A stretch of DNA of 14,280 nucleotides from CALFCX01 sp964603025. GTDB taxonomy: Bacteria > Margulisbacteria > WOR-1 > JAKLHX01. The notes beneath the pieces were generated by a model. That model had not been told where the DNA came from and did no database searches. It saw only the letters and a program-made list of their open reading frames with translations. Shown here one piece after another: positions 1-6,784 of the stretch (position 1 is the stretch's first letter; each line of letters starts with the position of its first letter). The translations under genes were made by a program, and so were the position numbers. The DNA lies in NCBI GenBank assembly GCA_964603025.1, contig CAZRTO010000039.1, forward strand, positions 1-14,280, given 5' to 3'.

Positions 1-1
1 T

Positions 2-440
2 GCTTTTAAAAAGAAATGCGTGGTAAAAAACAGTAACTTTAGACGAACAATATATTTCCTATGCGGAAGAGATGGATTGGTGTATAAGAGCAGGAAGAAA
101 AGGCTTTTGTTTTTTGGCGGTCCCTTCTTCTAAGGTATGGCATAAAATATCTTTTTCTACAGGAGGGAAAGCTTCCCCATTAAGTTCTTACTACAAGACA
201 AGGAATGGTTTGATTATGATCTCAAAGAACTATTCCAGCAACATTAAGTTTTGGTCTTATGTTTGCTTTAAATATATAAAGGCATTGAGTGGCGTGGCTG
301 TTTCAATGCTCCTGAGAAAAAATCTGACTAGAAATTTATATATTTTGCGCGGCCTGAATGACTTTAGGCGAGGTGTCGTTGGGATGTTTCGTAGTGGCTC
401 TTTTAGGTCTGATGCCAGGGAAGCTTCAAAGACAAATTAA
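2..440 (+). pseudogene. C-terminal part of a family 2 glycosyltransferase, 5'-truncated by the window and frameshifted near base 41
   Basis: This is the tail of a GT2 sugar transferase that would add a sugar to a lipid-linked oligosaccharide at the cytoplasmic face of the membrane. In frame 3 from base 42 the reading DEQYISYAEEMDWCIRAG matches the acceptor-side block of rhamnosyltransferase-type GT2 enzymes (consensus like FDE.YF.YAEE.DWC.R), followed by VWHK. The residues expected just before it (AFKKKCVVKNSNF) are found in frame 2, bases 2-40. The two halves join only if one base near 41 is skipped, and frame 3 has a TAA at 24-26. So either the gene is broken or the base is an assembly or sequencing error. 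The first ATG in the good frame, base 72, is not a true start because conserved residues precede it. The tail to 440 is basic and amphipathic. Family identity is fairly sure; the sugar is unknown. Confidence 0.7.
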
Positions 441-585
441 ATTGATGGAACAAAAACTGGATTTATGGTTGGTTTTTTGAGCTGGATGGCATTTTTGAAT
501 CCAAGAAAATTTGATGTTGATAATGCTAAAATTGAATTGGGTCTATGAATCTGATATTAACAGGCAGTAAAGGAGGCACTGCGAA

Positions 586-1860
586 GTGAAAAAGATAACA
601 ATTGGGATAATTGGGCTTGGTTATGTTGGGCTTCCTCTGGCAATGAAATTTGTTCAGGCGGGATTCGCTGTTGTAGGCATTGATAATGACTCAAAAAAAA
701 TCAGGAGAATAATATCGGGCGATAGTTATATCAATGATATTGGGTCAAGAGAACTAAAAAAAGCATACTCTAGTGGGAGATTTCATGTCTTTGAGGATTA
801 TTCGGTTCTCAAGAAAGCCGATGTTTTATGTGTGTGCGTGCCGACGCCTCTTGATAAAAACAAGCAACCTAATATGTCCTATGTGGAGTATGCTACCGCA
901 AAAATATCAACGATACTGAAAAAAGGACAACTTGTAATATTAGAAAGCACAACATATCCCGGAACCACCGAAGAAATACTTCTTCCGGCATTCGAGAAAA
1001 CCGGTTTAAGAGTAGGCAAAGACTTTAATCTCGTATTCTCTCCAGAAAGAGTTGATCCGGGAAATAAAGAATTCAGTCTTAACGAAATTCCCAAGATTAT
1101 TGGTGGCGTAACGAAAAGGTGCTCTGCAAGGGCTGCCCAAGTATACGGAAAAGTGTTCAAGAATGTATACGTTGTATCCTCGCCGAAAGTAGCTGAAATG
1201 GAAAAATTGCTTGAAAATATTTTTAGGAGCGTAAATATTGCTCTCGTAAACGAGCTTGCGATGTTATGCAGAAAGATGAAGATTAATGTATGGGAGGTGA
1301 TTGATGCAGCCAAAACCAAGCCATATGGTTATATGGCTTTCTATCCGGGACCTGGTATAGGTGGCCACTGTATTCCACTTGATCCATTTTATCTTTCATG
1401 GAAAGCAAAGGAATATGGGGTAAGGACTAGATTTGTAGAACTAGCAGGGCAAATAAATGACGAGATGCCCGAATATGTTATGCGCATTCTCCAGGACATA
1501 CTCAATGCAAGAGGTGTCAGCCTTAAAAGCGCAAAAATACTGGCCCTTGGAATTGCATACAAAAAAAATATCAATGATACAAGAGAGTCGCCAGCGATAA
1601 AAGTAATTGAACATTTGCTCTCAAAGGGTGCCTTCGTATCATATTCGGATCCATATATTCCTGCAACTATGATTGCAAACAAGAAAATGAGATCCGTATT
1701 GCTTAATAAAAAGAGCATTTCTTCCGCGGATGCAGTAATTGTTCTTACGGATCATTCTGCGTTTGATTTCAAGGCTGTCCTCTCTAATGCGAAACTTGTG
1801 CTAGACACAAGAAACGCATTTAAAAAAATCAAAAATATGAAAAAAGTGATCAATCTCTAA
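586..1860 (+). CDS. UDP-sugar 6-dehydrogenase (UDP-GlcNAc/ManNAc or UDP-Glc dehydrogenase family, WbpA/WecC/TuaD-like)
   Basis: Oxidises C6 of a UDP-hexose to the uronic acid with two NAD+, supplying an acidic sugar for the surface polysaccharide; cytoplasmic. The 424-residue protein has the usual three domains: an N-terminal NAD-binding Rossmann fold with GLGYVGLP at 10-17, a central dimerisation domain at about 200-295, and a C-terminal UDP-binding domain at about 315-420. Catalytic residues are visible: GGHCIPLDP places the nucleophilic Cys at 262 and Asp at 266, with Lys207 and Asn211 in EMEKLLEN. The start is GTG, chosen because AAAGGAGG at 569-576 lies 9 bases upstream and the protein begins directly at the Rossmann fold. 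Similarity in style is closest to the UDP-N-acetylhexosamine group, but UDP-glucose cannot be excluded by eye. The gene is AT-rich, like its neighbours to 4300. Confidence 0.9.
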   Translation: MKKITIGIIGLGYVGLPLAMKFVQAGFAVVGIDNDSKKIRRIISGDSYINDIGSRELKKAYSSGRFHVFEDYSVLKKADVLCVCVPTPLDKNKQPNMSYVEYATAKISTILKKGQLVILESTTYPGTTEEILLPAFEKTGLRVGKDFNLVFSPERVDPGNKEFSLNEIPKIIGGVTKRCSARAAQVYGKVFKNVYVVSSPKVAEMEKLLENIFRSVNIALVNELAMLCRKMKINVWEVIDAAKTKPYGYMAFYPGPGIGGHCIPLDPFYLSWKAKEYGVRTRFVELAGQINDEMPEYVMRILQDILNARGVSLKSAKILALGIAYKKNINDTRESPAIKVIEHLLSKGAFVSYSDPYIPATMIANKKMRSVLLNKKSISSADAVIVLTDHSAFDFKAVLSNAKLVLDTRNAFKKIKNMKKVINL

Positions 1861-1892
1861 TGACTGTTGTGTTTTTTTGAGAAGATATGTAC

Positions 1893-2051
1893 ATGCTGAA
1901 AAACAGAATTAATATTTTGGAAACATCAACAAATGTGCATTATTACAGGCATGGATCAGCATCATTCGATAAAATGTTTTATTGCATATCCGATATAAAA
2001 AACAATTCAGACTCAGGGATATTTAGTAAGATTGATAAGGTTAATAAATAA
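1893..2051 (+). CDS. Small unknown ORF, 52 codons, directly before a GT2 gene
   Basis: I do not recognise this ORF. It starts at ATG 1893 (an in-frame ATG at 1887 would add two codons); GAGAAG at 1879-1884 could serve as ribosome-binding site. It begins MLKNRINILETSTNVHYY and ends at TAA 2049-2051, one base before the ATG of the next gene, a spacing typical of co-translated genes. There is no signal peptide or membrane segment, and the composition is AT-rich like the flanking genes. It could be a real small protein or the head of a decayed transferase or methyltransferase gene left by rearrangement of this locus. The tight junction with the next start is the main support for its being translated. 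Confidence 0.3.
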   Translation: MLKNRINILETSTNVHYYRHGSASFDKMFYCISDIKNNSDSGIFSKIDKVNK

Positions 2052-2052
2052 C

Positions 2053-2958
2053 ATGAGGATTAGCTTTATTATTCCTGCAAAAAATGTAGAATCCTACATT
2101 ATGGATGCGATTAAAGGGGTCTTATCGCAGCCTTTTGAGGATTGGGAGCTGATAGCGGTGGATGACGGGTCTGTGGACAAGACTTATTCCGTTCTGCTGT
2201 CTTATGCTCAAAAAGATCCGAGGATAAAACCGGTGAAAAATCCTTATATTGGAAAGGTGACTGGATTAAACTACGGCTATTCATTGTCAAAAGGGGATTT
2301 TATCAAATGCATAGATGGGGATGATTTCTTGATGCCTGATTTTGGGGTGAACATAAACAAAATCGTTGACTCTGAGGCATCGTATCATGATTTTGAGATC
2401 AGCAACGCTAATCTTGGAAAAGTGTCTTTGGCAAGAATGAGCGCGAATATACGGGATATTGATTTTGAGTCATGTTTTAAGAATATGATGTCCATTCCGC
2501 GATGCTTATGGTCTTTCAAAAGGTCCGTTGCAGATAAAATATTTCCTATGCCTGAAGATCTGCCGTTTGAGGACGTCTGGTTCTCATTGGTGATAAAAAA
2601 GAACGCTTCAAGTGTCCGCTACATTGGAAAGTCTTTGTACAAATACCGGCAGCACGATAAACAGACTTATGGGGGATATTACAACTATTCCAAAGAGAAA
2701 GTAGTATTTAGAGCGAACAGGATGATAAAATTATTGGATGTGATCGAATCCGTCAGTGATGAGGCCTTTGGCGAGCCGAAAGAAAAACTATTTAATATAA
2801 AGAAGTTCTATAATCTTTTGGCGCAAGACAAGCTCTCTTTGCGGCAAATATTATCTTCCGGACTTGACGCGGAGAAAAAAACCAAGCTGCTGCTGATGCG
2901 CAAAATAAGCCGGGCCGCCGCGCTGGCATTAAGGATAAAAAATGCGATTGGGCGTTAA
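2053..2958 (+). CDS. Family 2 glycosyltransferase
   Basis: A 301-residue inverting GT-A glycosyltransferase that would extend the lipid-linked oligosaccharide. From ATG 2053 the protein opens with the GT2 strand SFIIPAKN, has the nucleotide-binding VDDGS at 36-40 and the metal-binding DxD-type motif DGDD at 88-91. The C-terminal third (FEDVWFSLVIKK, then YKYRQHD) resembles the acceptor and catalytic-base region of GT2 enzymes. A TTG at 2032 is in frame, but it would add seven residues before the conserved first strand and would overlap the preceding small ORF, so ATG is preferred. The 3' end overlaps the next gene by 17 bases, implying one transcript. Sugar donor and acceptor cannot be read from sequence. 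Confidence 0.85.
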   Translation: MRISFIIPAKNVESYIMDAIKGVLSQPFEDWELIAVDDGSVDKTYSVLLSYAQKDPRIKPVKNPYIGKVTGLNYGYSLSKGDFIKCIDGDDFLMPDFGVNINKIVDSEASYHDFEISNANLGKVSLARMSANIRDIDFESCFKNMMSIPRCLWSFKRSVADKIFPMPEDLPFEDVWFSLVIKKNASSVRYIGKSLYKYRQHDKQTYGGYYNYSKEKVVFRANRMIKLLDVIESVSDEAFGEPKEKLFNIKKFYNLLAQDKLSLRQILSSGLDAEKKTKLLLMRKISRAAALALRIKNAIGR

Positions 2959-4174
2959 AAAAAGTTCTTTTTGGTTTTATTCAATTCTACTGCTGATACT
3001 GGCTTATCCGTTCAATGTGCGCGTGGTCGCGTTCCTTAGCGTTTCCGATTTGTTGTTTATATTATTGTTTGTGTTGGGGTTTCTGTTTTTTGGGATGAAA
3101 CGAACTGGTGTCGGCTGGCTCGTCTTTTTTGTTTTGCTCTTTCTTTTTGGAAGCGCATCCTACGGGATTATTTTTTTTGGATTTGCTACGGAATATCTGG
3201 CTTTTTTCTATAAATATGGAGTTGTTCTTCTTTTATCGTGGTTTCTTTTATCAGCGGAATTGGACGGTTTTAAGATTAAGATCTTGCTAAAAGCCCTGTT
3301 TATATCTTATGTCTTTATGGTGTTTTATGTATTCTTTCATTATTGCCTGGTTTTATCTGGATATCAGGCGCGCTTAATGCCCGACTTTCCTTTTTCCGAG
3401 CCTTCGGCATCCGCATATCACTTGTACGGCGCTTATTTATCTACTGGCCTAATTACAATTATCTCATACTGGCTTTTTTTGGGCAGACAAAAGATGCATT
3501 CTTATATTGTCATTCCAGCATTCACTCTTATCTCCTTTATTGCTGTTTTGTTGGTAGGTGCCCGGGCCGCTTTTTTATCGTTGGGCATCGGAATCTTTGT
3601 TATAGGATCGATATTCTTTGTCAAGACCGGTTTGTTTGCTCCTCCAAAGAAGTTTTTGTCCGCACTGATTATATTTGCCTGTGTCGGGATGATTGTTGCG
3701 GGCATATTTCCTCAGTATTCACATGATTTGGATAGGCCGTTCGCAGCAATTAGGAGGGCTACGGGTATATCCACGATTGTTGCCGGGGCGGACCAAAGCG
3801 CCATGGGTAGGCAGGTTAAATTTGCTCAAGCTGCAGATTTGACATTTAATAATACGATTTTGTTTGGTACAGGCGTGTCCTCGACTTCTTTTACATGGGT
3901 GGACAATTCCATAGCAAGGTTGTTGATTGATGCGGGATTTGGTGGTCTTTTTTTCTTCTTATTGCTTATAGGAATGTTTATCGCTCAGGCTTATAAGATA
4001 GCTAAAGCGTCCGGAAACTTAAAGGTGTTTTATGTGTTCTTAATGGCTTGTGCGACATATTTTGTAAACAGTATATCTACAGAGTTTTTTCTGGTTACTA
4101 GGTCGATATTTCCCTTTCTTATTCTGACATGTCTGCTTAATAAGCTTATGTCAGTCCCGTTTGTTGAAAAATAA
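2942..4174 (+). CDS. O-antigen polymerase/ligase-like integral membrane protein (Wzy/WaaL superfamily)
   Basis: A 410-residue protein dominated by hydrophobic helices, roughly ten to twelve by eye, with a longer polar stretch at about 255-325 that fits the large periplasmic loop of Wzy and WaaL proteins. The GARAAFLS segment at 206-213 and the pattern FGTGVSSTSF...DNSIARLLIDAGFGG (about 308-335) are characteristic of the family. In this context it most likely polymerises repeat units on undecaprenyl diphosphate at the periplasmic side of the inner membrane; ligation to lipid A core is the alternative, and sequence alone rarely separates the two. ATG 2942 lies inside the end of the GT2 gene (17-base overlap). 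No Wzx flippase is visible in the window; it may lie outside. Confidence 0.8.
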   Translation: MRLGVKKSSFWFYSILLLILAYPFNVRVVAFLSVSDLLFILLFVLGFLFFGMKRTGVGWLVFFVLLFLFGSASYGIIFFGFATEYLAFFYKYGVVLLLSWFLLSAELDGFKIKILLKALFISYVFMVFYVFFHYCLVLSGYQARLMPDFPFSEPSASAYHLYGAYLSTGLITIISYWLFLGRQKMHSYIVIPAFTLISFIAVLLVGARAAFLSLGIGIFVIGSIFFVKTGLFAPPKKFLSALIIFACVGMIVAGIFPQYSHDLDRPFAAIRRATGISTIVAGADQSAMGRQVKFAQAADLTFNNTILFGTGVSSTSFTWVDNSIARLLIDAGFGGLFFFLLLIGMFIAQAYKIAKASGNLKVFYVFLMACATYFVNSISTEFFLVTRSIFPFLILTCLLNKLMSVPFVEK

Positions 4175-4186
4175 GGGCATTTTATT

Positions 4187-4327
4187 GTGAAGTTGTCGAT
4201 TGTTACATCGGTTTATAATAATAGCAAAAGCATTTCCTCCGCCATTAACTCCGTTCTTTCCCAAAATGATATTAATCTTGAATACATCATCATCGACGGC
4301 GGCTCAATGGATGGGACCGGGGGATAG
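4187..4327 (+). pseudogene. Truncated N-terminus of a family 2 glycosyltransferase
   Basis: A GTG-started frame of 46 codons begins KLSIVTSVYNNSKS, ends in IIIDGGSMDGTGG and stops at TAG 4325. This is the first beta-strand and nucleotide-binding motif of the GT2_6-like (WcaE-type) subfamily, normally about 250 residues, so over 80% of the enzyme is missing. It starts 12 bases after the wzy-like stop, the expected position of the next gene in the operon. The last 28 bases of matching sequence (4292-4319) differ at one base from 5877-5904 in the complete GT2 downstream. The breakpoint, at about 4320, lies 15 bases before the promoter of the AbiE pair. It reads as a gene cut when the AbiE segment entered or the locus recombined. 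It is not expected to be functional. Confidence 0.75.
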
Positions 4328-4334
4328 ATCAGGA

Positions 4335-4364
4335 TTGACATTTCATATTGTTATCAAATATAAT
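4335..4364 (+). promoter_or_regulatory. Consensus sigma70 promoter for abiEi-abiEii
   Basis: An exact TTGACA at 4335-4340 and an exact TATAAT at 4359-4364 are separated by 18 bases. The expected transcription start, 6-7 bases after the -10, is at 4370-4371, which is the A of the abiEi ATG, so the mRNA would be leaderless. No Shine-Dalgarno sequence precedes that ATG. Confidence 0.8.
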
Positions 4365-4377
4365 AACAATATGAAAT
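4340..4377 (+). promoter_or_regulatory. Perfect 15-bp inverted repeat over the abiE promoter and start codon: probable AbiEi operator
   Basis: ATTTCATATTGTTAT (4340-4354) is exactly complementary in reverse to ATAACAATATGAAAT (4363-4377), with an 8-base spacer. The left arm fills the -35/-10 spacer and the right arm covers the end of the -10, the inferred transcription start and the ATG. AbiEi antitoxins are known to repress their own operon by binding inverted repeats at the promoter, so this placement fits negative autoregulation. That AbiEi binds here is inferred. Confidence 0.7.
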
Positions 4378-4976
4378 ACATTGAATTGGTTGAAGCGGTA
4401 CAAACTCCTGTTTTCACTGTGGCCGAAGTGCGGTGGGGCGGGGGCGTCGTTTACCGATATCAGTTGACGCGCTGGGTGAAGAAAGGCTATCTTGCGCGGC
4501 TGCGCAACGGGATATACTACTTTGCCGATAAGGAAAAATCGATAATACCTGAAGAGATTGCCGCGCTCCTATGCCGGCCGAGCTATATAAGCCTGGAATG
4601 GGCGCTTTCGCATTACGGATTGATACCGGAAGCGGCGGGAGCCGTGACCTGCGTCACCTCCAGGCTCAACAGAAAATACGCCAATAAGTTCGGTCGGTTC
4701 ATATACAGGCACATCAAGCCGGAGTTGTTCTGGGGTTATGTTCCAAGGAAAAACAGTCTTCCATATCTGGTCGCAGAGCCGGAAAAAGCCCTGTTGGACT
4801 ACTTTTACCTTAATACCGGGCGTATTGATGCCGAAAGAGAGCTTGCGGCTCTCAGACTGAACCCCGATATCTTTTCGGAGGTCATAAATAAGAGAAAACT
4901 AAAAAGATATGCCGGCGCTTTTGGAACGGAAAAGATGGAAAGGATAACGGACCTGTGCTTACGATCGATCAAATAA
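4371..4976 (+). CDS. abiEi: AbiEi-family antitoxin and autorepressor (type IV toxin-antitoxin)
   Basis: A 201-residue protein with an N-terminal winged helix (about 1-55: FTVAEV...YRYQLTRWVKKGYLARLRNGIYY) and the AbiEi C-terminal antitoxin domain, marked by YISLEWALSHYGLIPE at 72-87 and AEPEKALLDYFY at 135-146. Members of this family neutralise the AbiEii nucleotidyltransferase without stable binding and repress their own promoter; the module is known for abortive phage infection and plasmid or island stabilisation. The start at ATG 4371 fits the family N-terminus and coincides with the predicted transcription start, whereas a longer frame back to 4200 runs through the broken GT2 and the promoter. 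The next gene overlaps by 22 bases. Composition is more GC-rich than the genes before 4300, so it probably has a different history. Confidence 0.85.
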   Translation: MKYIELVEAVQTPVFTVAEVRWGGGVVYRYQLTRWVKKGYLARLRNGIYYFADKEKSIIPEEIAALLCRPSYISLEWALSHYGLIPEAAGAVTCVTSRLNRKYANKFGRFIYRHIKPELFWGYVPRKNSLPYLVAEPEKALLDYFYLNTGRIDAERELAALRLNPDIFSEVINKRKLKRYAGAFGTEKMERITDLCLRSIK

Positions 4977-5740
4977 GCGCTTATTTCAGCAAAGACGAGT
5001 TCAGAAAAAATCCTGTGATGTCTTTTACGGAATATCTGCAGTATGAACTGTTGGATTCCATTTATAAACAGCCCGCGTCATCGCGCCTCAGCTTTATAGG
5101 CGGTACGTCGATTAGGATAATGCTTGGCAGCGGCAGATTTTCCGAGGACCTTGATTTTGACAATTTCGGGCTTGATTTTAAGGGATTTGACAAACTTTTA
5201 CTGTCAGCCTGCGGCGATATGAGATACAAGGGCTTTGTCGTCGAATACAGGACCGTGGAAAAAGGCGCCTACCACTGTTATATAAGATTTCCAAAAATAC
5301 TTTTCGACGCGGGGATATCTCCCGACAGCAGGCGGAAGATACTTATAAGGATAGACAGTCAGAAAAAGGAGGCTTTTTACAAGCAGGACATTCATTTGCT
5401 CAACAGGTTTGGCATATATCGCCCCGTAAAGGCAGCTCCGACTTCGGTGCTCCTGGCGCAGAAGATGATGACCGTTATATCAAGGAAGAGGGAGAAAGGC
5501 CGCGATATATACGATTGTTCTTTCCTTTTGGGCGTTGTCCCGCCGGATTTCAGTTTTATAAGAAAAGCCTATAAAATGGGCAGGGGTGAATTCATCGCCG
5601 CTTTTGACCGCAGGATAGGTGAGATCGACCTGAGATATATGGCCAGAGACGTCGAGCCGTTCCTTTTCGACGAAAAAGACCTCGACAGGGTAAAAACCTT
5701 TGATCGGTACTGGGATTCGTTCAAAAAGAAACTGATTTGA
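4955..5740 (+). CDS. abiEii: AbiEii-family nucleotidyltransferase toxin (type IV toxin-antitoxin)
   Basis: A 261-residue member of the AbiEii/AbiGii (MenT-related) nucleotidyltransferase fold. GGTSIR at 49-54 and RFSEDLDF at 61-68 carry the metal-binding Asp65 and Asp67; IRIDSQ supplies a likely third Asp at about 134; LLAQK at 166-170 and KGRDIYD at 181-187 are the later family motifs. Relatives transfer nucleotides to targets that include tRNA 3' ends, halting growth; the target here is unknown. The start is GTG 4955, inside abiEi (22-base overlap), an arrangement typical of the pair and implying translational coupling. All catalytic motifs look intact, so it should be active. It ends 22 bases before the next GT2. 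Confidence 0.85.
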   Translation: MLTIDQISAYFSKDEFRKNPVMSFTEYLQYELLDSIYKQPASSRLSFIGGTSIRIMLGSGRFSEDLDFDNFGLDFKGFDKLLLSACGDMRYKGFVVEYRTVEKGAYHCYIRFPKILFDAGISPDSRRKILIRIDSQKKEAFYKQDIHLLNRFGIYRPVKAAPTSVLLAQKMMTVISRKREKGRDIYDCSFLLGVVPPDFSFIRKAYKMGRGEFIAAFDRRIGEIDLRYMARDVEPFLFDEKDLDRVKTFDRYWDSFKKKLI

Positions 5741-5762
5741 CCATTTACGAAAGTCTTGCTAT

Positions 5763-6518
5763 ATGAAGAACCCTAAAATATCTATTATCACCGTCGTTTT
5801 CAACAACAAGGAAATGATTTCTTCGGTGATCGACTCCGTGCAGGAGCAGACATATAAGGACATAGAACATATAGTGATCGACGGCGGCTCAACGGATGGG
5901 ACCGTGGATATAATAAAGAGCTACGGCGGCAAAATAACAAAATTTATTTCGGAACCCGACAACGGAATTTATGATGCTATGAATAAAGGGATAAAGCTCG
6001 CTTCCGGAGATATAATAGGCATCCTGAATTCCGACGACATGTACGCGGATAATGCCGTATTGAAAGATGTCGCGGAGACGTTTGAGCGGACCGGCGCGGA
6101 CGCTGTTTACGGTGATCTTGTGTATGTGAATAAGGACGATACGAACGAGGTCGTTCGTTATTGGAAGTCCGGTCCCTACAAGCCCGGAAGTTTCCGCAAA
6201 GGCTGGCATCCGGCGCATCCGGCACTTTTTGTGCGGAAGGCGATATATGACAAATACGGTGTTTTTGACACTTCTTTTGATATTTCCGCCGATTTTGAAC
6301 TGATGCTCCGATTCTTTGAAAAACACAGTATAAAGACCGTGTATCTGCCCAGGGTGCTGGTAAAGATGCGCGTGGGGGGCGAGAGCAACCGGTCTTTGGC
6401 AAATATAATAAAAGGGAATGTTAACATCTTGCGCGCTTTTTGGAAGAGCGGCATTTTTGTCACGCCGCTTTACACGCTCAGAAGGGCGTGGGGGAAGATG
6501 AAACAATTTAAGGAGTAG
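5763..6518 (+). CDS. Family 2 glycosyltransferase, WcaE-like (GT2_6 type)
   Basis: A complete 251-residue GT2 enzyme. It begins PKISIITVVFNN, has VIDGGSTDGT at 38-47, EPDNGIYDAMNKG at 64-76, the metal-binding NSDD at 89-92, GWHPAHPALFVRK at 147-159 and ISADFELMLRF at 174-184, the usual motif order of the WcaE-like group that adds sugars during colanic acid or O-antigen assembly. ATG 5763 fits the family start, though no clear Shine-Dalgarno site precedes it; transcription probably reads through from abiE. It is the only glycosyltransferase between the two toxin-antitoxin modules. Its motif region nearly repeats the truncated GT2 head at 4292-4319, and its last codons (KMKQFK) reappear as a remnant at 7881-7904. 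Substrate unknown. Confidence 0.88.
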   Translation: MKNPKISIITVVFNNKEMISSVIDSVQEQTYKDIEHIVIDGGSTDGTVDIIKSYGGKITKFISEPDNGIYDAMNKGIKLASGDIIGILNSDDMYADNAVLKDVAETFERTGADAVYGDLVYVNKDDTNEVVRYWKSGPYKPGSFRKGWHPAHPALFVRKAIYDKYGVFDTSFDISADFELMLRFFEKHSIKTVYLPRVLVKMRVGGESNRSLANIIKGNVNILRAFWKSGIFVTPLYTLRRAWGKMKQFKE

Positions 6519-6545
6519 CTGATGTGACGGAAGGCAGGAGACTAA

Positions 6546-6688
6546 TAATAACGCGAATGGGAATTGCCCGAATGACGCTAATCACGCTAATAACTCAAAT
6601 CCGGAGGAGGGGCTGCAAAGTAAATGTCCGTAATTCGTGCTATTCGGGCCAATTAGCGTTCTATTAGCGAATGTTATAATATTCGCGC
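6546..6688. repeat. 143-bp direct repeat, copy A, with internal dyad symmetry
   Basis: This block recurs ungapped at 7959-8101 with about 13 mismatches by my count (near 91% identity); the first 75 bases are almost identical. Inside it AATTGCCCGAAT (6562-6573) faces ATTCGGGCCAATT (6642-6654), and GCTAAT/ATTAGC and GCGAAT/ATTCGC words recur on both sides, so the single strand could fold into a long imperfect hairpin. A purine-rich CGGAGGAGG core sits in the middle. TGTTATAAT at 6672-6680 would be an extended -10 promoter element, present in this copy but not conserved in copy B. It fills most of the 5' half of the gap between the GT2 and the MNT gene. Confidence 0.85.
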
Positions 6689-6710
6689 ACAAATTCACAC
6701 ACATTACTCC

Positions 6711-6750
6711 TTGACAGCTATTGGTTGATGTTGTAATATCTGCAACAATA
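6711..6750 (+). promoter_or_regulatory. Promoter of the MNT/HEPN pair with an overlapping imperfect inverted repeat
   Basis: TTGACA at 6711-6716 is followed after 17 bases by TAATAT at 6734-6739, a fair -10. TATTGGTTG (6719-6727) and CAACAATA (6743-6750) form an imperfect inverted repeat around the -10, with an inner TGTTG/CAACA pair (6729-6733, 6743-6747). As the first gene product carries a winged helix, this is a plausible autoregulatory operator. Unlike the abiE promoter, it leaves a leader of about 40 bases with a strong ribosome-binding site, AAGGAGG at 6772-6778. Confidence 0.55.
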
Positions 6751-6784
6751 GATGTAAAAAGCGCATCGCGCAAGGAGGTTGGTA

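Noticed and set aside
465..548. 28-codon frame ending KFDVDNAKIELGL, vaguely like the C-terminus of a sugar epimerase
   Set aside because: Too short and the resemblance is a few residues; no upstream homology in the same frame. The gap 441-585 shows nothing firm beyond the ribosome-binding site for the dehydrogenase.
2032..2052. TTG 2032 as the start of the GT2 gene (likewise TTG 9073 for gmd and ATG 12528 for the GT4)
   Set aside because: Each adds residues before the first conserved strand, and better starts with a tight overlap or junction to the preceding stop exist at 2053, 9094 and 12564.
4200..4370. Upstream extension of the abiEi frame
   Set aside because: It runs through the broken GT2 in another frame and through the promoter; the protein family starts at the 4371 ATG.
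5889..6506. Long minus-strand open frame opposite the GT2 gene (and similar ones at 9241-9561, 10395-11081, 11397-11795)
   Set aside because: They lie opposite genes with clear family motifs, have no recognisable motif of their own and no ribosome-binding site; they are antisense shadows.
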